NCBI GenBank assembly: GCA_947561395.2
Contig: OX387185.1
Location: forward strand, 19,432,366 to 19,496,365
Source of the DNA: Buxus sempervirens
Taxonomy: Eukaryota; Streptophyta; Magnoliopsida; Buxales; Buxaceae
DNA length: 64,000 bases
Direction: 5' to 3'
Part shown: one piece after another, positions 22,257 through 34,110 of the stretch
Layout: each line of letters opens with the position of its first letter
Position numbering within the stretch: position 1 is the first letter of the stretch
Notes under the pieces: model-generated
Databases searched by the model: none
Told to the model about the DNA's origin: nothing
Seen by the model: only the letters and a program-made list of their open reading frames with translations
Position numbers and translations under genes: made by a program

Positions 22257-25200
22257 TGTAACACCCCAGAACCGGGTTACATAGTAAAAACCATAACTCG
22301 TTCCCCAAGGGTTACTTTTATACACAGGATCGCTATATCAGAGTAAGGAAAACATGAAATGGCAATCACAAAATCAGAGTCAACTAAAAGTTTTCCCAAC
22401 TCACCTGAACCAATCATAAACCCGCCTGTATCGTCCTCTCGAAGATCTGAAAACAAAACAAAACAAAAGGAATGAGATACGACTATCTTAACAAGTAGCA
22501 ATGCATGCTCAAACATATTTAATTTAATTTCTAAAACATGCACGATTAAAATATACTCAACGACTAACCACAAATAAATCGATTAATCCGACTAATCCGG
22601 CAAAACAATATCAAATCACATAATAAGATGGAACTCGTGAAATTTGACCGCTTTGTAAGGTTAAGTTCTAGCTCCAAACAGTTCTAGTCCGAGAACCTCT
22701 GACAAATCTGATACCTCTGTAAACTGATTCCAATATTCCGTCTCTTGGTGGAAATCACAAGACCTCACCCTCCTCAAGGGTGGAAATGGATATCAATCCA
22801 GTCTGAGAACCACTGTCGTAACTGCTGCCAATAATAAACCTCATCCCCTCATGGGGTGGAAACGAAGCTGCTGCAGCACATCCCTCATGGAAGGCCTCTT
22901 TATATAGAGGAAACGCGTAAAATAAATCCCTCTTAGTTCGCAGCACTTCCCTCATGGAAGGCCTCTCTACATAAAGGAAACGCATGAAGGAAGCTAGACT
23001 TTAGCCAAACAAATTAGACAGACTTCACTTACTAGCTAAATTATGGATCCATAACGTGCTATGCCCTAAATAGTTTAAAATGATTAAACCAACCAGTAAA
23101 GCAAGGACTTCGATTCAAACCGAAATATTTCAACATGCAAACCATTATACAACTAAGTGCGAGCAACATATTCATGGCTACTCAGGGCCAACTTACTCCC
23201 TCATGGAGTTTCCCAATTTATTTCTCATGAAAATCCAAGAATGAATCAAAATGAATTAGACAATTGAAGCACAAAAACCCCTTTTATTTAAAACTGTCTA
23301 TATTGACTAAAAATTAACTCAAGTCAAATCAAAATAATGCTCAAGCAAATGAAGTCATTAACACTACCAAATTCAGCTCAACAATCCACTAGAATTCTCA
23401 ACAATGGAAATTTCCATAATTTGACACAACCGGTAAAAGTACTTTATAAATTAACCAAAATTAGAAACCAGCAATCTTTCGAAGAAAACATAACCAATTT
23501 CTAATCAGGTCACAAATAAAGAACAACAAATTTAATAATATTATAATCAGGTCAATAACTCTCCGATTAGCAAAATTTATTTTACATATTTCCAACATAA
23601 TCTCTCCTTCAAATTTATACTCAACTTTACTTTTCGTAGGGTTCTATTAGTTCTGGAAATCCTGTTTAGAATTTTGAACAAATCAATTTAAGCAACTAAG
23701 AGAATGGACATAATCTGAAATATTAGAAAGTATAAAGTTTTACTTAAATTCCAAATCTGCCATATATGCATTAGTACTATTCAATCCCCAAAACTGAATC
23801 AATTTTAGACCAAATCCTCTAAAATATTGTTAGTTAGTTTCCTCACTCACCCTTTTTCATCACCTAATAATAGTTTCTACAGAACTACTGTGATTAGAAA
23901 ATTATGTCCAAACAAACTACACTTTCAAGAAAAATCTGTGCAGACAGGTGCACAAAGAAATTGTATTTTAAATTACCAAAAACCCTACAAAGAAATTGTA
24001 TTTTTAAATGAATCTAGACCCAAAACCCTACAATTCTCATGAAGACCATCTTACCCAAATCCGTCATTTGATACCTACAAAAATTCACTTTTGTGGAAAA
24101 TTGGGTGTAGTCCCAAAACAGACATTTTCGCAACCTCTAAACTTAGAATTCAAAATTCACATGGACTGATCTAAATAATTCACATTCAAACTATTTCTAG
24201 CATATTTCTAATCCTCTAAATAGTGTTCTTACACAGGTTTGAATTTAATTGAATTGATCAAACAATTTCTACAGAAATATACACTCCAGTTCCACCCAAA
24301 ACAGACATTTTAGCAATCTATAAACTTAAACTCTCCAAGATGTAAAAATACCTTAAAATCTAGTCTCTTATTAATCTGGGAATTTCCAGAAAATAAAACA
24401 AGCCTAAATCCATCTTAAAATATAATCTATTTATTTTCTATTGAATTTTAATCATAACTATATCAATTCTGTGTTTTCTGACGTAGTGAGAAACAAATCC
24501 CCATAACTCATTCATTTCTTAACAAAATAACATGAAATCTGGTTTGTTAGACTTCTAACTCAATATACTAAAATAACCTATAGCATTTTTGCAAAATTCC
24601 TCTTGGTTAATTAATTATAAGTTTTCAAAATCACCTTTAATACAAAATCTGTACAGACTAACAGCTCTAATAATTCGATTAACATTACTAAATCATAGGT
24701 TTTTATCCCAGAATATATTTTTCAATGAAAATACAGAAATAATGGAACAACTTTCATTCAGAAACTGAAACCTAAATATATCTCCAAATTAGTCTAAAAA
24801 TTCCATATTTCTGAAAATTTCTGCAGAATCTGGGTTTTAACAGATTCTATCAATTTCGTTCAATTCAAAACTAAATTTCAGGATGTCCACAAAACACACG
24901 AAAATCATGACATTTGAAAGGGCTACATGCCTTATATTTGCTGGCCTCCCAACTTCAATAACCCTGCAATGAACTCAATTATTCACCATGGTCAAAACTC
25001 CTTCAAAATCTGATCTGGAAGTCTGGAGCACTCTACCACTTGAGTTTTGTTGCAGAAAATTCTTCCAAAAGACTCCAAATGAATTCTGGTTCTCCCCCTT
25101 ATGCTGCTCCTCTTTTCTCCAGCAACAAGGACTCCAAGAGTCCTTTCTCCAGCAGCAATAATTTCAATAGACCTTTCCCTAGTATCTAGAACTCCAAGAG

Positions 25201-25728
25201 TCAAGACTTTAGTTTAATGCTCCAGCAGTTTTTAGAATCCCAAGGGTCTAAAGCTAACTCTCCAGCAACCTTTAGAAACCCAAAGGTCTAACTCTCTAGC
25301 AACCTAACTCTTCAACTTCTTCATGATCCGGTGCAACTCCACTCCACCAATTGCCTACACCACTAGCCTATCGACCCTTGGTTATTTGATTTACAATCCT
25401 AACCAACAACACACTTATATTATTATTTGTTTCCAGCTCTAAATTTTTCTCATAATATTTATTTAATATTGAAACTAAAATATAACATCACTTACCCTTA
25501 ATTCATATAAACCGAATTTTCCAAAGTTCCCAAATTACCCTTGCTTGACAATCCAACAATAATTTCCAGCAATTTCTTATATCTATTTATTTATAGTTAT
25601 CCCATCCAGTTCGACCAAGAGTCCCCGGTTTAACTCCTTGATCTCCTTCCTCTATGAAATTTTAATTAGCCTTAAATTAATTATCAAACTAATAATTTTT
25701 AATTTCATTAAAAATTTGAGATTTTACA
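22257..25728 (-). mobile_element. Solo LTR, family D, copy D1
   Basis: Plus-strand ends TGTAACACCCCAGAACCGGG and TTTGAGATTTTACA; minus-strand start TGTAAAATCTCAAATTTT matches D2 at 55707. The flanks are agtac and ggtac, a 5-bp TSD with one change, inside the GGTACC array. It carries CCCTCATGGAAGGCCTCT repeats (22780-22985), a degenerate donor-like AAG|GCATGTAGCC (about 24930) and the hairpin-acceptor module at 22488-22447. Confidence 0.85.
22277..22488 (-). other. LTR splice-acceptor module D1
   Basis: Minus strand: hairpin AGATA-GTCG-TATCT (22488-22475), (TTTTG)n, TTTTCAG with CAG at 22449-22447, then AT plus CTT CGA GAG GAC GAT... open to TAA at 22277 (LREDDTGGFMIGSGE start). Same phase; the frame is longer than in other families and lacks the aromatic tail. 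Confidence 0.5.
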
Positions 25729-26470
25729 GGTACCCCTATGTTTACCTAAGGTATCCTCTTGTGTTTGCCTAAGGTACCCCTGTATTTATCTAAGGTATCC
25801 TCTTGTGTTTGCCTAAGGCACCTCACTCATATTAGCTAAGGTACCCCATTGTTTTGCTTAAGGTACCCCATTCAAATACCTAAAGTATCCCTTAATTATA
25901 CCTAAGGTACCTCACTTGTATTGCCTAAGGTAACACTTTATTTTAACTAAGGTACCCTACTGTTTTACTTAAAGTACCCCTTGTTTATCTAAGGTACATT
26001 CCCTTATACATCTAAGGTACCCCTTTATATAACTAAAGTACCTCCAACATGCCTAAGGTACATCCCCTATATTACCTAGGGTATACCCCTTGTATTTCCT
26101 AGAGGTATTCCTCTCATATAAGTAAGGTACCCCTACTGTTTTACCTAGGGTACACCCTTCATATAGCCAAAGTACCCCCTTTGTCTAACTAAAGTAACCC
26201 CTATATAAGTAAGGTAACCCCCCATTGTTTTGCCTAAGGTATAACCCCTTATATAGCTAAGGTACCCCCCTCATATAACTAAGGTACACCCCTTCTATAG
26301 TTAAGTACCCTCCTCAATATAACTGAGGTACACCTCCAAAGCATTCCTAAAGCATGCCTTTTGAAGTGGCTGAGGCAAACACCCCAATTAACACAAGGTA
26401 CCCCCACTTAATACCAAGGTACCCACTCAAATAACACTAAGGTACTCCCTGGTATGCCTTAGGTACACCC
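25729..26470 (+). repeat. GGTACC-phased array, second half (LTR T1)
   Basis: More than 30 units of CTAAGGTACCCC with 20-23 bp spacing, for example the run from 26130 to 26330. It ends at TACACCCTAGGGTTTTAG, about 60 bp before the TATA box. Confidence 0.85.
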
Positions 26471-26530
26471 TAGGGTTTTAGTTGAATAAAAGCTTTGTTT
26501 AGGAGCAAATTTGAAAGACCAAAAACTTGG

Positions 26531-26540
26531 GCATATAAAA
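26531..26540 (+). promoter_or_regulatory. TATA box of LTR T1
   Basis: GCATATAAAA in CTTGGGCATATAAAAAGG; the same context occurs in T3 (43921) and T2 (53350, minus). It is followed by about 160 bp of purine-rich leader to the donor-like GT at 26701. Confidence 0.65.
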
Positions 26541-27094
26541 AGGATGCCCTAATTTCTATTCTAAGTGTTTTTGAGAACACTTTTTCTTGTCTTGATCGTA
26601 TAGAACAAGAGGGAAAGTGTGGGAGCTTGCTTGGAAGCTTTAAGAGGAAGAAGAAGAAAGAGAGAAGAGCTTGGAGAGGAGGTTGCTTCTCCATTAACAG
26701 GTAAGTAGCAAACCCTTCAAAACAAAATGTATTACAAAATTCGTATTCTCTCTCTAAGATTTGATTTATTTGATGAAACGATCTTGCATGATGGTTTTTA
26801 CTTCTTAAATTCGTAGGGTTTTGGTTGTATGATAATCTTGTTTGGTTTCCTATTGATTTGCCATGGATTTCCACTCACATTGATCATATTTCGGATTAGG
26901 GTTTCAGGTTTGTGGATTAAATGAGATTTTATGTGTTAGATTTGTTTTCATGTGGATTTGGGATGAATCTTTGTTTTAGAAGGTGTTTTCAAGTGTATTG
27001 GGATGTTTTGTGATCACCCATTTTGATGTTGGAAAGGTTGGAAAGGATTTATATGAGTTTTGTGTTGAAAATAAACAAAATATTTCAAAAACCC

Positions 27095-27350
27095 GACCTG
27101 GCGATTAATCCTGAAATTTGGCGATTAATCCTGAGCCTAAACCCCTAAAAACCAGCTTCTGTTATCTTAATCACGGCTCAGGATTAACCTGGGCGATTAA
27201 TCGCGAGCCCCCAACGCGCGAATGTCAATCCTTAACGCACGCGCGTTGCCTTTGTTTAACCTCAACGCCCAAACCTTTAACCTCAACGCCCGAACGTTGG
27301 GGCTAATCGCCCCTGGGCGATTAATCCAGGGGCTAATCGTGGACCCTGTT
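27095..27350 (+). repeat. GCGATTAATCGC palindrome block (LTR T1)
   Basis: GCGATTAATC occurs four times, once as the full palindrome GGGCGATTAATCGCG, plus CCCCTGG-GCGATTAAT-CCAGGGG, and AACGCGCG/CGCGCGTT and CGAACGTTGGGG words. It is CpG-rich in AT-rich surroundings and lies inside the presumed intron. Confidence 0.75.
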
Positions 27351-27914
27351 TCTTGAGTTCTTCACCCTGTTTCTCTCAAACCCTTGCCCAAACAACCCAA
27401 GCCTTCTACACAGCACCCTTATTACATAAAAGACATTTAAGTAAATGTCCTATGTATTTATTGCTCCATTTACTTAAGTCTTTACATGTAAATAAGGTTT
27501 TACCCCCCATTTGGAACCAATAAAAATACTCCTAAGGCCCAATTCCCAACCAATAAAAAGTCAACTTTCCAATTCATGCCTAAATTTCCAGTTTTCCCGA
27601 TTTTCAAAAAGGGCCAGTTTGATATCCAAATGAGTGATTCAGAAGCCTAGAAAATTCTAGATGATTTGTATACTCTCCAATAGACTACAGCCAAAATTTG
27701 AGCCCCAAACTCCTTGTAGATTTGTCGAGAAAAATTCTACACCGAAAAGTCAACGTTTTTATCCAGACTTAGAATATTTTTGAGGTCCAAAACTTTTTGT
27801 CTCGGAATCCATTGATTTTTGGTATAGTGACTCATTTGGGATTCCTAAGATCATCCCACTCATCGAAAATGTATTTTGAGGATTTTATGGTATTCGTTTT
27901 GATTGATTTTGGAT

Positions 27915-28145
27915 TTCATGAACCAGGGCAGTGTAGAAGTATTCCACTTGGCCTTGATTCATCAGGCAGCGTAGAAGTACTCCACTTAGCTTTGATTCAT
28001 TGGGCAGCGAAGAAATACTCCACTTGGCCTTGACTCATTGGGCAGCGTAGAAGTACTCCACTTCGCCTTGATTCGTCGGCAGTGTAGAAGTACTCCGCTC
28101 GGCCTTGATTTGTCGGAAGTGTCGAAGTACTCCGCTTGGCCTTAC
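27915..28145 (+). repeat. Minisatellite in LTR T1
   Basis: Five to six units of about 38-40 bp: GGCAGCGTAGAAGTACTCCACTTGGCCTTGATTCATT with drift. Confidence 0.8.
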
Positions 28146-28359
28146 TCTTGGTTAGTGGTCATTAATCTGATTTGGACATTTGACTTGAAATTGTTGATTT
28201 GATTTCATGAATTACCCGATTGAGATATTTGACTTGGAATTTCACTTTATATCTGTTTGAGATGTCTTGGTTTACATTTGGTACTTTATATTGTGAATAT
28301 TATCATGATGTTACAAAATTGCATAAACTATTTCTCTGCATGAATGTTTACTGCTTACT

Positions 28360-28485
28360 GGGACTTTAAGTCTCACACGTTTTGTTTTACCGGATTTGTT
28401 TTCAGATCCGCTTGGTGAGCCACGTACTGGGGCAGATAGTGAGGGTAAGCTTGAGCACGAGCCCAAGGACTTTTACTACCCGTAG
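28360..28485 (+). other. LTR splice-acceptor module T1
   Basis: CTTACTG, hairpin GGGACT-TTA-AGTCTC (28360-28374), T-rich tract, CAG at 28403-28405, then AT plus 25 open codons to TAG at 28483-28485, beginning PLGEPRTGADSEG and ending EPKDFYYP. The stem differs from family A at paired positions 5 and 6 (C-G and T-A against T-A and A-T). Confidence 0.62.
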
Positions 28486-28859
28486 TAGGGTTCTCTTCAT
28501 GTTATTGTACTTGGTATTTAGAAACTATAAATGGGATGTAATTATTCTTTTTGGATTTATAGACTTGGGAGTTATCTTTAGATTATCACTTGTATATGGA
28601 TGCTCACGTGAGAGATAGAGATGGTGAGATCTAGTTGCCTTTTTGTATACGCAAATGTTATCATTTGAGGTTATTATACAAATGATCTTGTGTTATATGG
28701 AAAATTTTAATTCCATGCTTCTTTTTGCTTATGCACTCTGATAATTACATTGTAATTGCCTAGGACAAATTGTGTTTATCAGGTTCTATTGGGCCCATAA
28801 GTAAGTCTCGGGGACGGGTCGGTGCCGTGATAGGGCAGACCCGGATCTGGGGCGCTACA

Positions 28860-29626
28860 TGTTTCCTCCGGATTAGCTAAAAAAGGGTTAGTACACTCAA
28901 TAAAAATATGGTCTAAACAACCACAAGAAAAGCAAAGTTCTGGTAGATGTTCAAACCTGAAATCATTCTTACCTTCCTCCTCTTTGAAGAAGATCCCTGC
29001 TGGGATTGGATATGAGATTGGGAGAGTAATACGAACCGCATCGAACCCTTTGGTCTCCTCACTATTAACCTAGGTATCACAAACCTTACCATACCATGCT
29101 TGCCAACTGCTTAATGATGGAGGGGTCTCTGTACTTTAGGGGGAGATTATGTATTTGCATCCATAGGGTGATTTCCTCGATTCTTGCCTAGTTTGCTTCC
29201 CTTTCTTCATCGATCGCTTTCAGACGCATGATTTGTCCATTAATGGACAAGGGTTGAGCTAGCGAAACCATTTCTTTGTCTGAAGGGGATTTTAGCCCAA
29301 TCCTATCTATTAGATCCAACTTGAGACACTGAGCTCACCCCCACAGTTTTTCAAACTCTGCTTATGAAATTGTTTATGGTATTTATATGAATACTCGGAC
29401 CTGGTATATCATAGAGCATCAGAGCCTTCCATTTCTCCTTGATTCTAATCTTGTCCTCAGCATCAAGCTTAAAGGTGGTGGTCAGTCTTGGGGGAATAAA
29501 TAAGCTTTGCAACTTATTAGTGATACTTTCCATACTAGCCCTATTTTAATCAAACACACAAAGGCAAGACCCACAAATAAGATAACAATATGAATAGTAG
29601 ATGGCTGGGGCACGGAAACCAGTGAA
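28860..29626 (-). pseudogene. DUF4283/zinc-knuckle protein relic (LINE ORF1-like)
   Basis: Minus strand from 29533: MESITNKLQSLFIPPRLTTT, KIRIKEKWKALMLYDIPGPS, and after frameshifts the knuckle CFSCGCLDHIFIEC (about 28925-28970). A DUF4283-like region followed by one CCHC knuckle is the usual layout of plant LINE-associated ORF1 and related proteins. Several stops; cut by T1 at the left and Cop2 at 29627. Confidence 0.6.
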
Positions 29627-29881
29627 TGATGTAAGAACAAAAGATGAACAGGGGGAGCACTTCTCTCCTTCTCTCTGTGATATATTGAAATAAAACTATT
29701 GTTGCTTTAATACCCAAGTACTTCCCTTGGTACATAACAAAGCATCACAAAGGAATTCCAAGCATCACTCCTAGGTAAACATCAATCCTAGGAACTCTAA
29801 CAAAAGAGAGCAAAAGCAATAAATGGCAATTTCTGGAAAAACAGCAACATTAATAATTTTGGAAACACAGCAACTTTAATA
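29627..29881 (-). repeat. Cop2 3' LTR
   Basis: 255 bp; nearly identical to 36246-36483 except for a 17-bp insertion around TAAACATCAATCC (near 29778) and a few substitutions. It is preceded on the minus strand by the purine tract AAGGAGGAG (29882-29890). Confidence 0.92.
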
Positions 29882-32800
29882 CTCCTCCTTGATGTGTTTT
29901 CCAGTAAATCCAAGCATTCTTCTAAGAAACCGGAATCTGTCCCTTGATAAAGCTTTTGTGAAAATATCAGCCAACTGCTCCTCTGTTCTACAGTACTTGA
30001 GCTGAATCTCTCCACTTGCTTCAACCTCACGTAAGTAGTGAAACTTGACTGAGATATGCTTTGTTCTACTATGGAAAACAGGATTTTTACCCATTGCAAT
30101 TGCTGATTTGCTGTCACAGTATAGCTCCACTGATTTTTGAATCTTTTCTCCCATTTATTGCACAATTCTTTGCAACCATATTGCTTGATTTGCAGCCAAT
30201 GCAGCTGCAACATATTCTGCTTCAGCTGTTGATTGTGCCACACTCCCTTGCTTCTTTGACCCCCAAGAGATTATTCCCGATCCAAGATTGAAACAGAAAC
30301 CAGAAGTACTTCTCATATCATCCAATGAACCAGCAAAATCACTGTTAGTAAAACCAATTAACTTAGCATCAGCATAAGATTTGTACCAAATACCAAAATC
30401 AATTGTTCCCTACAAGTATCTTAGAACTCTCTTTGCAATTCCAAAATGAACTTGACTAGGATCTTGCATAAATCTTGACAACAAACTTGTGGCAAACATT
30501 ATGTCAAGTCTAGTGGCAGTTAAGTAAAGTAAACTACCAACCAAACTTCTGTAAATACCAGCATCAGCTTTCTTAGCTCCATCTTCCTTTTTCAGCTTCT
30601 CATTTGGAATTAATGGAGTTGCAACTGTCTTGCATCCAAGCATGTTGAACTTTGATAGTATATCTTCTATGTACTTCTTTTGAGAAATGAAAATGCCTTC
30701 CTTCTCTTGACTGACTTCCATTCCCATAAAATAATGCATGAGTCCCAAGTCACTCATTTCAAAGGAACTCATCATGTCTTGCTTGAAGCTTCTAATCATA
30801 CCAGAATTGTTTCTTGTAAAAATGAGATCATCCACATACAAGGATACAATAAGAATGTCAGCATTTCCTTGAGTTTTTAAGTAAAGTGTAGGCTCACTCT
30901 TGCTCCTCCTGAATCCTTGGTCAATAAAGTAGCCATCAATCTTGCCATACCAAGCTCTTGGAGCTTGTTTCAGTCCATATAAAGCTTTCCTCAATTTGAA
31001 CACCTTTCCTTCTTCTGCAGAGAACCCGTCAGGTAGATCAATATAGACCTCTTCTTTAAGCTCTCCGTTGAGAAATGCTGACTTGACGTCAAGCCGGTGG
31101 ATTTTCCAGCCTTTTTGAGTTGCAAGTGCAACAAGAGTTCGAATGGTGTCTAGCCGAGCAACTGGAGCAAATGTCTCATTGTAATCCACTCCATATTGTT
31201 TTGCATAACCCTTGACGACCAGCCTTGCCTTGTGCTTCTTAACTGTCTTGTCTGGATTAAGCTTCTTTTTGTATATCCATTTCACTCCAATTACATCTTT
31301 GTTACTAGGACGATCAACCAACTCCCAAGTATCATTTTTTTGAATCATCTTTATCTCCTCCTCCATGGCTTTAACCCACACAGTCTCCTTAGATGCTTCT
31401 ACAAAAGAGTTACGCTCAATAGAAGAGAAATTACAACTTGCATAAATTTCACTCAAAGGCCTTGTTCTCCTAGGCGAAGATTCGAGTGAGTATACAACAT
31501 CTTCATCTTCTTCTTCTGATACTTCTAGAGTTGCTTCTTCACTTTGAGTATCTTGTTCAGCACATGCTTCTGGAATTAAAATGCTCGGCCTTGTAACCTG
31601 CCTTTCCTTCCAATCCCAAATTCCTTGCTCATCAAATACTACATCTCTACTTGTTATAAGCTTCTCTATTACAAGATTGTAAATCCTGTAACCTCTGGAA
31701 AAAGTGCTATAACCCAGAAAAATCCCTTTTTCAGCTTTCTCCTCCAGCTTGGTTCGTTTTTGAGATGGTACATGAGTATAGCACACACAGCCAAATACTT
31801 TCAAATGATCTGCAGTAGGCTGTCTTCCACTCCATGCTTCAATTGGTGTTCGATCTGGAACAGCTTTGGTGGGGCACTGATTTAGCAAATATACAACAGT
31901 GTTTACTGCCTCTGCCCAGAACATTTTTGGCAAGTTTTTCCCATACATCATTGACCTTGCCATCTCCATAACATTTCTGTTCTTCCTCTCTGAGACTCCA
32001 TTCTGTTGTGGGGAATAAGCAACAGTCAACAGATGCTCAACTCCTTCTTCTTCACAAAATTTATTAAACTGAGATGAGTTGTACTCAGTTCCTCTATCAC
32101 TTCTAAGAGCCTTTAACTTATGACCACACTGATTTTCAGCAAAAGTCTTAAATTTTTTGAAGATGCTGAAGACTTCAGATTTTTCTTTCAAGAAATAAAC
32201 CCAAATCATTCGTGTATAATCATCAATGAACAACATGAAATACCTATTTCCAGATTGAGAAAGAGTCCTCATGGGCCCACACACATCAGTATGCACAAGC
32301 TCAAGAGGTTCAGTAGCTCTCCATGAACCATCAGAAGGAAATGATAGCCTATGTTGTTTTCCAAGCATACAACCTTCACAAACAAAATTTTTATCTCCTA
32401 CAAGAGGTAGGTTTCTAATCATACCTTTCTGATGTAGAAGCCTTAAGGCATTGTAGTTATAATGCCCAAATCTTTGATGCCAAAGAGTTGAATCATCAAC
32501 CATAGTAGTCATTGCCTTAGGACAGCTCCAATGAATTGGGAAATTCCTGCCACTTCCCATATTGACAGCAGCAATCTCTACTCCATTCTTCTTATCAAAA
32601 ATTCTGCATAAGTCATCTTCAAAATACAAAGAGTACCCATTCTCCATCATCTGTCCCACGCTCAACAAATTTTGTTCCAAAGAAGGAACCAACAGCACAT
32701 CCTTGATGAGCCTTGTTCCTTTCTCTATTTGAATAGCCACAGTACCTCTGCCTCTCGGCTCCACCACTTCTCCATTTCCCATCCTGACCTTAGACTTAAT

Positions 32801-32893
32801 GGAAGGACCAAGCATAGTGAAGCTGGTTTTGTCGCACGCCATATGATTGCTACAACCACTATTAATAAACCAGGTATCATTGACCTCTTTCAT
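29876..32893 (-). pseudogene. Cop2 pol: protease end, integrase, reverse transcriptase, RNase H
   Basis: Minus strand from 32893: protease-type NSGCSNHM (D changed to N in the usual DSG triad), GAG-pre-integrase (STLWHQRFGHYNYNAL, CEGCMLGKQHR), integrase core (HTDVCGPM, FIDDYTR, SPQQNGVSERKN), RT (DYNETFAPVARLDTIR, HRLDVKSAFLNGELKEEVY, KALYGLKQAPRAWY, catalytic LYVDDLI), RNase H (FTNSDFAGS, STAEAEYVAAA, YCDSKSAIAMG, FHSRTKHISVKFHYLREV) ending TAA at 29876-29878. 827 codons are open, then TAG at about 30410 (Q position after RYL) and TAA at about 30155 interrupt RNase H. Confidence 0.93.
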
Positions 32894-33070
32894 AGCAACT
32901 TGACAAGCAAAGAATAGCTTCTCCGAGTCTTCTTCAAAATAGTTGGCATGGTGTTCTTTTTCTTTAAATCTACAATCTTTTTCTTTGTGTCCAAACTTCT
33001 TACAGTTTGTGCACTGGGGCTTCCCTTTGTGCTAGCAATCTTTCTCAAGATGATTAGTCTTCTTACAGAT
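32894..33070 (-). pseudogene. Cop2 Gag C-terminus with zinc knuckles
   Basis: Minus strand: the second half of knuckle CGICKKTNHLEKDC, a TAG at about 33033 where a W codon is expected (KDC-stop-HKGKPQC), then a second knuckle CTNCKKFGHKEKDC. LTR A1 splits the first knuckle. Confidence 0.85.
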
Positions 33071-33819
33071 TGTAAGACCCTGATTTTTGGTAGAGTATTT
33101 TTTTATTTTATTTTATTAAAATATAGCTTGGGCGCTTGTTAACTTAAGTGGCCGGAATATGTAGGGTTTCAGTGGGCGAGCATGCCCAGGAGCAAGGACT
33201 TTAAAAGGATGGTCGAGCGGCATATGTAGCGTATGAGGTGAAGATACAAAAAGGGAAAGTTAGGTCTTTGGGTTTTTAGAATACCCGTATCATACTTTTG
33301 GCAATACTTTCGTTACTCTTGTTATCTGGAGAACTGGGCGACTTGGAGATTGCGGCTGGTGTGGCGATTAGGGTTATGCCTGTGAAGAACAAGAATCGCA
33401 AGAGCTACTAGGAGGTTATTGGAGTCGGAGTTCTGTGGGTTATTTCTCTCGCGGCAGAGGATCCGTTCGGCTACATTTGCATCCTCGCGCGCAGCCGGAA
33501 ATCGTGATCGGTCGGTTGTGGAATAAGCTTTTATTCTGGGATAAGCGTATACGGGTGAGTAGCACTGATTTACAACTGAGGTTTTAGTTTATTCGTGATG
33601 TATTTTGAAACGCATGGGTGTATTGTGAGTTTTTGGTTTTCTGGAATACCATGAGTCCGAACGTGAGATTGAAATTCAATTTGAATTTAAAGGTGTTTAG
33701 ATTAAATCCAAAACTGGTTGGGAAGTATTCTGGGAACATTGGGAGTGTATTGGAACAATTACAAACTGAAACAAATCAGCCAGACATGGAGATCTCGAAA
33801 TAACAGAGACTTGAAAATC

Positions 33820-34110
33820 GTAGTGGGTATCCGCCCACCTGGCGCCCACTTGCCCCACTTCGGGAAGTAGGCGCATAGAAATATTGACCTGGCGCCGAGC
33901 TCGCACCCACTTGGCGCTCAACTTGCGCCCACTTAAATTAGATGCGCCTATCTCGCGCCTATCCCGCGCCCTTCTCGCGCCCTTCTCTCGCTCAGCTTGC
34001 GCTCACTTAGCGTCGAGTGAGCGCATAGTCGATTTTAGCCTGTTTCCTATCCGCTGACTGGCGCTCACCTGGCGCTCACTTCAGGAAGTGAGCGCATACC
34101 CAATTATACT
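33820..34110 (+). repeat. GCGCCCAC/GCGCTCAC word block (LTR A1)
   Basis: Dense GCGCCCACTT, GGCGCTCA, TCGCGCC and GTGAGCGCA words; GTGAGCGC and GCGCTCAC are inverse to each other and can pair. CpG-rich island in AT-rich LTR. Confidence 0.75.

Larger units (their letters stand above)
21500..28859 (+). mobile_element. Solo LTR, family T, copy T1 (interrupted by D1)
   Basis: It starts TGTAAAATCCCGACCCGG and ends GGATCTGGGGCGCTACA, with perfect TSD tgttt (21495-21499, 28860-28864). D1 (22257-25728) is nested. Order: GGTACC array (21780-22256, 25729-26470), TATA box (26531-26540), purine-rich leader, donor AACAG|GTAAGTAGC (exon end 26700), GCGATTAATCGC palindromes (27095-27350), GTAGAAGTACTCCACTTGGCC repeats (27915-28145), hairpin and acceptor (28360-28405), mini-exon frame to 28485, CACTCTGATA (28733), terminus. 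Confidence 0.9.

Noticed and set aside
22277-22573. A 98-codon minus-strand gene
   Set aside because: It is the D1 acceptor region: hydrophobic codons come from the T-rich tract, and the D2 copy does not preserve the frame beyond 15 codons.
26495-26704. A small Lys/Arg-rich gene upstream of the T1 donor
   Set aside because: The frame is the purine-rich leader of LTR T1 read as codons; its stop is inside the donor GTAAG and the matching T3 sequence does not appear to keep it.
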